Source: Clostridia bacterium
GTDB taxonomy: Bacteria > Bacillota > Clostridia > Oscillospirales > CAG-272
DNA: 64,000 nucleotides
Direction: 5' to 3'
Assembly (NCBI GenBank): GCA_017456545.1
Contig: JAFTJE010000024.1
Coordinates: 1 to 64,000, forward strand
In this document: piece by piece, positions 59,272 through 64,000 of the stretch
Numbering within the stretch: position 1 is the stretch's first letter
How the letters are laid out: each line of letters begins with the position of its first letter
Program-made: the position numbers and the translations under genes
Notes under the pieces: model-generated
Told to the model about the DNA's origin: nothing
Database searches by the model: none
The model's input: only the letters and a program-made list of their open reading frames with translations

Positions 59272-60705
59272 TTATATTTTTCCTTGTAAAAATTTTACTA
59301 TAATATCGTACATTCTATCCATAGAATCAATTTCCATAGTCTCCCCCGGAGTATGGAGATCGTGGACATTACATCCTACGGAAATAGCCTCCATATCAGG
59401 ACATGAGCCTGTTATAATTCCACATTCCAGTCCAGCGTGGATAAGCGTTATTTTTGGCAAGGAGCCGTTTACGGATTTGTAAGCATCTATGTAGTCCTTA
59501 ATAAGAGGGGAGTCCTTTGGGCTCTCCCAGCCCGGGTATTTTTCGTGGTGATAGGTGCTTCCTTCAATATCATTCGCTAAGGAATCCAACTCATTTATAC
59601 AGGAGGCAATACCGATTTCATTTAATGAACGGGAGGAAAAGCCAATATAAAAGCCTGTATCATCTGTGCTTACCCGTGCAAGATTTCTTGATATGGCGGG
59701 AAGAATAGGCTCCTCGCTTCTGTATTGTAAAACACCGTTAGGAACAGAAAGAGCATAAATAAGCTTTTTGGTGTCAGTTGAGGAAAAAGCCGAGGAGGTG
59801 TCTGTTTTTTCTATTTTTAATGTTAGATTTTTGTCTTCATCGGCAGTTATAAGGTTCATAATATATGATCTTGCATCGTCCCAAATCCCGTCGAGAGGAA
59901 TGCTTGATATAACGGTAGCCTCACACTCACGGGGAATAGCATTATCCCTGTCACCACCGTCAATGGAGGACACACGGATATCAGCTCTTTCCGAAAGGAA
60001 TGAAAGAAGCTTACCCATCAAGACATTTGAGTTTTGTCTGCCTCTGTCAATATCCTCACCGGAGTGTCCACCAAAGAGACCGGTTATAGTAAGCTTATAA
60101 CCGGAGAACTCCCTGTTTTCGAGCACGGCAGGACAGCTCAGGCGTGTTCTTATTCCTCCACAGCAGCCGATAATTATAGTGTTTTCCTCAGCTGAATCAA
60201 GGTTTATCATTCTACGGGATTTGATATTTGTATAGTCGAATTTTGATGCACCGACAAGGCCAATTTCCTCACCGGAGGTAAAAAGGCATTCAATACGGGG
60301 ATGGGAAAGAGAATTATCGTCGAGGATGGCAAGCATTATAGCAACGCCAAATCCGTCATCGGCTCCGAGGGTGGTGCCGTTAGCCCTCAGGATATTCCCC
60401 TCGAGGATAAGCTCTATAGGGTCGGATATGAAATTGTGAGGACAGTCTTTATTCTTCTCGCAGACCATATCAGTATGTGCCTGGAGTAGTATAGAATCCT
60501 CATTTTCCCGACCTTGTGTCGCATTTTTTACAATCAGGACATTATTTTCCTTGTCCCTCAGATACTCAAATCCATGTAACACGGCAAATTCACATATATA
60601 GTCGGCAATTCCTGACTCGTTTCTTGAGCCACGGGGAATTTTTGATATTTCCTCAAAATATGAAAAAGGAGACTTATTCTTTACTCCTGTTATAATTTGT
60701 GACAT
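59272..60705 (-). CDS. pepD: Aminoacyl-histidine dipeptidase
   Basis: A 477-residue M20-family di-zinc peptidase. Metal and catalytic residues are visible: His77 and Asp79 in QAHTDMV, Asp116 in TTLGADDGFG, Glu146/Glu147 in FTSGEEIGL, and LIHAGLECG close to the C-terminus. FSGYKLTITGLFGGHSGEDI contains the dimerisation-domain histidine. Hydrolyses carnosine and other X-His dipeptides in the cytoplasm. ATG selected after GGAGAGTATT. Monocistronic, divergent from the GH42 operon. Confidence 0.93.
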   Translation of the reverse strand: MSQIITGVKNKSPFSYFEEISKIPRGSRNESGIADYICEFAVLHGFEYLRDKENNVLIVKNATQGRENEDSILLQAHTDMVCEKNKDCPHNFISDPIELILEGNILRANGTTLGADDGFGVAIMLAILDDNSLSHPRIECLFTSGEEIGLVGASKFDYTNIKSRRMINLDSAEENTIIIGCCGGIRTRLSCPAVLENREFSGYKLTITGLFGGHSGEDIDRGRQNSNVLMGKLLSFLSERADIRVSSIDGGDRDNAIPRECEATVISSIPLDGIWDDARSYIMNLITADEDKNLTLKIEKTDTSSAFSSTDTKKLIYALSVPNGVLQYRSEEPILPAISRNLARVSTDDTGFYIGFSSRSLNEIGIASCINELDSLANDIEGSTYHHEKYPGWESPKDSPLIKDYIDAYKSVNGSLPKITLIHAGLECGIITGSCPDMEAISVGCNVHDLHTPGETMEIDSMDRMYDIIVKFLQGKI

Positions 60706-60796
60706 AATACTCTCCAAATAAATATATTTTAATTATATTCTATTCCAACATTGTATAAAAGTCAAGTAAAATGTTACCGCAGATTAAAACATATTC

Positions 60797-60825
60797 TTGA
60801 CTTTACATACCCTTTATGATAATAT
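60797..60825 (+). promoter_or_regulatory. Promoter of the GH42-GH43 operon
   Basis: TTGACT (60797-60802) and TAATAT (60820-60825), 17-bp spacer. Confidence 0.55.
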
Positions 60826-60860
60826 TTAGTTGTAGAATTATTATAGAAGGAGAAGCTTTT

Positions 60861-62828
60861 ATGTTTTATTTTGGAGCAGCCTATTATCCCGAGCTTTGGG
60901 ATAAGGCAGAGATTGACAAGGATATCAAGGTAATGAAGGAATACGGTCTTAACTGTATGCGAGTTGGTGAATTTGCATGGAGCACCATGGAAAAGACTGA
61001 AGGAGTGTTTGATTTTTCACTTTTTGGCTATGTTATAGACAAGCTTTACGAGAACGGTATTTATACAATTATGTGTACACCCTCCTGCACTCCTCCCCGT
61101 TGGTTCTTTAAGAAGTACCCCGATGCTATCCGTACTGTAGCTAACGGAAATTCAAGGGAAAAGCAGCTTCACCGTGCAAGAGTCCACACCTGTAAATCCA
61201 ATAAGGATGCAAGGAGGCTAAATGCAAGAATTGCTGAGGAAATGGCAAAATACTTTGGCAACCATCCCGGACTTATCGGCTGGCAGATAGACAACGAGCT
61301 TTTTCCCTATGATAGCGGATGCTACTGTCCCGACTGTGTTAAGGGCTTCCGTGAGTATCTTAAGAGAAAGTACGGAACAATAGAAAGCCTTAACAAGGCG
61401 TGGGGAACCTATCGTTGGTCCCTCGACTATTCGGATTTTGACGAGATAGAGCCCCCCCATACTAATCAGTGGGAGAACCCCAGCAGATTTGTGGAATGGG
61501 CTAATTTCCAGTGTGAGCTGATTTATACCTATACATGGGAGCAGGCTGAGGCTATAAGGAAGTATTCCAATGCACCTATTGGCACAGATATGATGACAAA
61601 CAACTATTTAAGCTACCGTGATATGAATAAGAAGCTTGATATAGTTCAGTACAATCATTACGACAAGATTGATATTATGTACCGTAATATGTTTGTATTC
61701 GACTTTCTTCGTAAGGTTAAGGAACGCCCCTTCTGGGTAACCGAGACCCTTGTTGGCTGGAACGGAGGCTATTGTGCGTCCAATGATTACCATCATATTG
61801 ACAGCTGTTATATGAATACGATCTCCCCCATCTGTAAGGGTGGAGAAATGAATCTTTTTTGGCTTTTCCGTGCTCATCCAAACGGACATGAGCTTGGTCA
61901 CGGCTCTATTGTTAACACATCGGGAAGACCTTACAGCGTTTCACAGGGTGTGAAGAGAGCAGCCGAGCATGTTGAAAAATGCAAGGATTTTCTTGAAAAT
62001 TCCAAAATCGAGTCGAGTATTGCTCTTACATATTCTACCACAGCAGTAAAGAGCTTTTCTCATGCCCCCTTGGTAGAGGACTTGTATAAGAACTACCGTG
62101 AAAGACTTATTGATACCTTCCATGCTCCTCTTAAGCATTATAATGTGGATGTAATAGAAACAGATGCTTGTCTTGACGGATATGATATTCTGCTTTCTCC
62201 CATGCTCTCTAACGCAACAGAATGTGGCTTTAAGGAAAGAGTAACAGAATGGATAAATAACGGCGGTACATGGATTGTCGGTCCTCTTTCCGATATAATG
62301 ACAGAGTATGCATCTAAGTATACAGAGGCTCCGTTCTCATTCCTTGAGGAGCTTGGAGGAGTGTATACAAAGTACAATATTCCCTTTGATTATCAGGTTG
62401 ACAAGCTTGTAAAGACCCATTTTGTGGATAACGGACAGGAAATTAAGACATCATTGAGCTATGACGCCTTTGAGACCGTAGACAGTGAGGCTCTTGCTGT
62501 TTATTCGGGCGGAGAGGATTTTGACGGACTTGCCGCTATTACAAGGCGTAAGGTTGGTAAGGGTCAGATAATTATTCTCGGTACGGGAATTGACGGTGAT
62601 GCTCTTATTAAGCTCATTGACAGAGCTCCTATTTGCGAGGCGTCGGAAAATATAGAGCTTATTGAGAGAAGTGGTAAGGAAAACGGTATAATAGCTCTTG
62701 AGCTTGGTGGCAAGGACGGATATGTTGTTCTTTGTGGAGAGTATTACGATATCCTTGGCGAAAAGACTGTTTCAGGCAGGGTGGAGCTCAAGCCATTTGA
62801 AGCACTTTTCTTGAAAAAAGCGGAGTGA
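60861..62828 (+). CDS. GH42 beta-galactosidase
   Basis: A 655-residue GH42 enzyme: TIM barrel (about 1-380) beginning FYFGAAYYPELWD, acid/base Glu146 in WQIDNELF, nucleophile Glu295 in FWVTETLVGW; Cys111, Cys154, Cys156 and Cys159 form the structural zinc cluster of the family. A trimerisation domain (about 395-590, DILLSPMLSNATEC) and a small beta domain follow. Cleaves beta-galactosides, or alpha-L-arabinopyranosides in some members. No signal peptide. GAAGGAGAAGC precedes the ATG. First gene of an operon with two GH43 genes, pointing to arabinogalactan or arabinoxylan side chains. Confidence 0.93.
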   Translation: MFYFGAAYYPELWDKAEIDKDIKVMKEYGLNCMRVGEFAWSTMEKTEGVFDFSLFGYVIDKLYENGIYTIMCTPSCTPPRWFFKKYPDAIRTVANGNSREKQLHRARVHTCKSNKDARRLNARIAEEMAKYFGNHPGLIGWQIDNELFPYDSGCYCPDCVKGFREYLKRKYGTIESLNKAWGTYRWSLDYSDFDEIEPPHTNQWENPSRFVEWANFQCELIYTYTWEQAEAIRKYSNAPIGTDMMTNNYLSYRDMNKKLDIVQYNHYDKIDIMYRNMFVFDFLRKVKERPFWVTETLVGWNGGYCASNDYHHIDSCYMNTISPICKGGEMNLFWLFRAHPNGHELGHGSIVNTSGRPYSVSQGVKRAAEHVEKCKDFLENSKIESSIALTYSTTAVKSFSHAPLVEDLYKNYRERLIDTFHAPLKHYNVDVIETDACLDGYDILLSPMLSNATECGFKERVTEWINNGGTWIVGPLSDIMTEYASKYTEAPFSFLEELGGVYTKYNIPFDYQVDKLVKTHFVDNGQEIKTSLSYDAFETVDSEALAVYSGGEDFDGLAAITRRKVGKGQIIILGTGIDGDALIKLIDRAPICEASENIELIERSGKENGIIALELGGKDGYVVLCGEYYDILGEKTVSGRVELKPFEALFLKKAE

Positions 62829-62832
62829 GTGT

Positions 62833-63696
62833 ATGAAATTCAGTGATATTAATATAAGGGATCCCTTTGTTCTTACATATAACGGTAAATATTACTTATA
62901 CGGTACAAGAGCCAAAAATACCTGGGAATACAGACCCCTTGAAACCATAGGCTTTGATGTGTACATCAGCGACGATATGGAGAATTGGAGTGAACCAAAG
63001 GAGATTTTCTCTTACTATGAGGGCTTTTGGGGGGATAGACAGTATTGGGCACCCGAGGTGCACTGCTATAAGGGTAAGTTCTATCTTTTTGCATCCTTTA
63101 ACTCGGAAACGGCCCACAGAGGAACAGCGATTTTGGTGTGTGACACTCCCGATGGCAGATTTGTCGAGCACTCGGATAGGGCAATAACTCCTCACGATTG
63201 GGAGTGCCTTGACGGTACATTGTATGTGGAAAATGATACACCGTATATAGTTTTTTGTCACGAATGGACTCAAATTAAGGATGGAACCGTATGTGCCCTA
63301 CAGCTTACTCCCGACCTTAAGGAGTCGGTTGGGGAACCTATTGAGCTCTGGCGTGCCTCGACTCCATCCTGGGTATACAGCTGGAGTGGAAACGGGGACT
63401 ATGTAACTGACGGACCGTTTATGCTCAGAATTGACAATGAGCTTATTTGTATCTGGTCAAGCTTTACTGAAGGAAAAGAATACTGTGAGGCAATTTCCCG
63501 TTCCGATAACGGAAGCATAAAAGGAAAATGGACTATTGATGAGGAGCTTTTGTTCAGTAAGGACGGAGGACACGGTATGATATTTACCGACCTTGACGGT
63601 GAGCTGAATTTTATATACCATACTCCAAACAACACTCCTTACGAAAGACCGGCTGTTGTAAAGCTTACAAAGGAACAGCTTAAGAGGAAAAAATAA
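62833..63696 (+). CDS. GH43-like glycoside hydrolase, single-domain
   Basis: A 287-residue five-bladed propeller without extra domain. INIRDPFVLTYNGKYYLYGT contains the conserved base Asp10, YWAPEVHCYKGKFYLFAS the second blade, and WECLDGTLYVENDTPYIVFC a third carrying the modulating acidic residue. Related to arabinanase/xylosidase-type GH43. Begins 4 bp after the GH42 stop with GGAGTGAGTGT, and its TAA overlaps the next ATG, so the three genes are co-translated. Confidence 0.85.
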   Translation: MKFSDINIRDPFVLTYNGKYYLYGTRAKNTWEYRPLETIGFDVYISDDMENWSEPKEIFSYYEGFWGDRQYWAPEVHCYKGKFYLFASFNSETAHRGTAILVCDTPDGRFVEHSDRAITPHDWECLDGTLYVENDTPYIVFCHEWTQIKDGTVCALQLTPDLKESVGEPIELWRASTPSWVYSWSGNGDYVTDGPFMLRIDNELICIWSSFTEGKEYCEAISRSDNGSIKGKWTIDEELLFSKDGGHGMIFTDLDGELNFIYHTPNNTPYERPAVVKLTKEQLKRKK

Positions 63697-64000
63697 TGAA
63701 GCAGGCATTTAATCCATATTTACCACTTAACGAGTATATTCCCGACGGAGAGCCCCATGTTTTCGGAGACAGGGTATACATTTACGGCTCCCACGATAAG
63801 GAAAACGGAGAGGACTTTTGTATGCTGGATTATGTTACATATTCAGCACCTGTTACCGACCTTACAGATTGGAGATATGAGGGCGTAATATACAAGGCAA
63901 GCCGTGATCCTTTATACCCTCAGTATAAATATATGTATGCTCCAGATGTGGTGCAGGGCAATGACGGAAGATATTATCTTTATTATTCCCTTGCCAACAC
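63696..64000 (+). CDS. GH43-family glycoside hydrolase, partial (runs off the window)
   Basis: The first 101 codons of a GH43 gene. YIPDGEPHVFGDRVYIYGSH, APVTDLTDWRYEGVIYKA and MYAPDVVQGNDGRYYLYYS closely match the protein at 54265, so this is a paralogue. Its ATG overlaps the stop codon of the previous gene; AAGAGGAAAAA is the likely ribosome site. The rest lies beyond the right edge. Confidence 0.85.
   Translation, partial: MKQAFNPYLPLNEYIPDGEPHVFGDRVYIYGSHDKENGEDFCMLDYVTYSAPVTDLTDWRYEGVIYKASRDPLYPQYKYMYAPDVVQGNDGRYYLYYSLAN

Overview
The window looks like a chromosome segment of a low-to-mid GC gut Firmicute of the class Clostridia, most likely an Oscillospiraceae/Ruminococcaceae-type fibre degrader. 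Support comes from the AGGAGG-type ribosome sites, the TTGACA/TATAAT promoters, a T-box leader, the IspH-S1 fusion typical of Clostridia, and many cytoplasmic glycoside hydrolases. No rRNA, CRISPR array, complete insertion sequence or prophage was seen.

Layout. (1) 1-4140: direct repeats and a four-helix-bundle (S23/IVS-type) gene lie directly downstream of an apparent valine T-box leader. Next come a ribbon-helix-helix repressor diverging from a zinc-ribbon membrane protein, and an SPFH/GYF_2 protein. (2) 4186-22109: a carbohydrate island. A minus-strand operon (heparinase-II/III-like lyase, unassigned TIM-barrel hydrolase, GH36, amidohydrolase, GH39-like) diverges from a CE15-like glucuronoyl esterase and a CapA-like phosphatase. 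A GH2 beta-glucuronidase diverges from a second lyase, a lipoprotein phosphoesterase and a second GH36. Apart from the lipoprotein the enzymes lack signal peptides, so they probably process imported uronic-acid and galactose-containing oligosaccharides; no transporter is present. (3) 22353-31961: housekeeping genes (BaiN/YhiN flavoprotein, cmk, plsC, ispH-S1, DinG/XPD helicase, class Ic aspartate aminotransferase), a 30-residue cysteine-rich peptide gene and a zinc-finger protein. (4) 32314-40457: lipoprotein endonuclease/phosphatase, ZIP metal transporter, AraC regulator diverging from a MATE exporter and a Gfo/Idh/MocA dehydrogenase, and a GH4 enzyme. (5) 40730-42122: decaying gene remnants. 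(6) 42330-47683: an amino-sugar cluster headed by an unusual fusion of an XRE helix-turn-helix domain to phosphoglucosamine mutase, followed by a GlmU-like acyltransferase, NagB, a DMT permease and a GH20-like enzyme. (7) 47700-54058: an accretion zone beside tRNA-Glu. Repeated blocks carrying tRNA-Glu 3'-end copies and terminators separate an AraC/GH2 cassette, a duplicated GH20 tail, and a zinc-finger protein with an embedded nuclease-like domain. (8) 54265-64000: GH43, a two-component system in an apparent operon with plsY and a diacylglycerol-kinase-family gene, PepD dipeptidase, and a GH42-GH43-GH43 operon leaving the window.

Most notable are the HTH-GlmM fusion operon, the tRNA-Glu accretion zone with its candidate nuclease, and the T-box leader separated from any synthetase gene by a repeat-flanked four-helix-bundle gene. 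Family assignments rest on motifs read by eye; no database search was possible.
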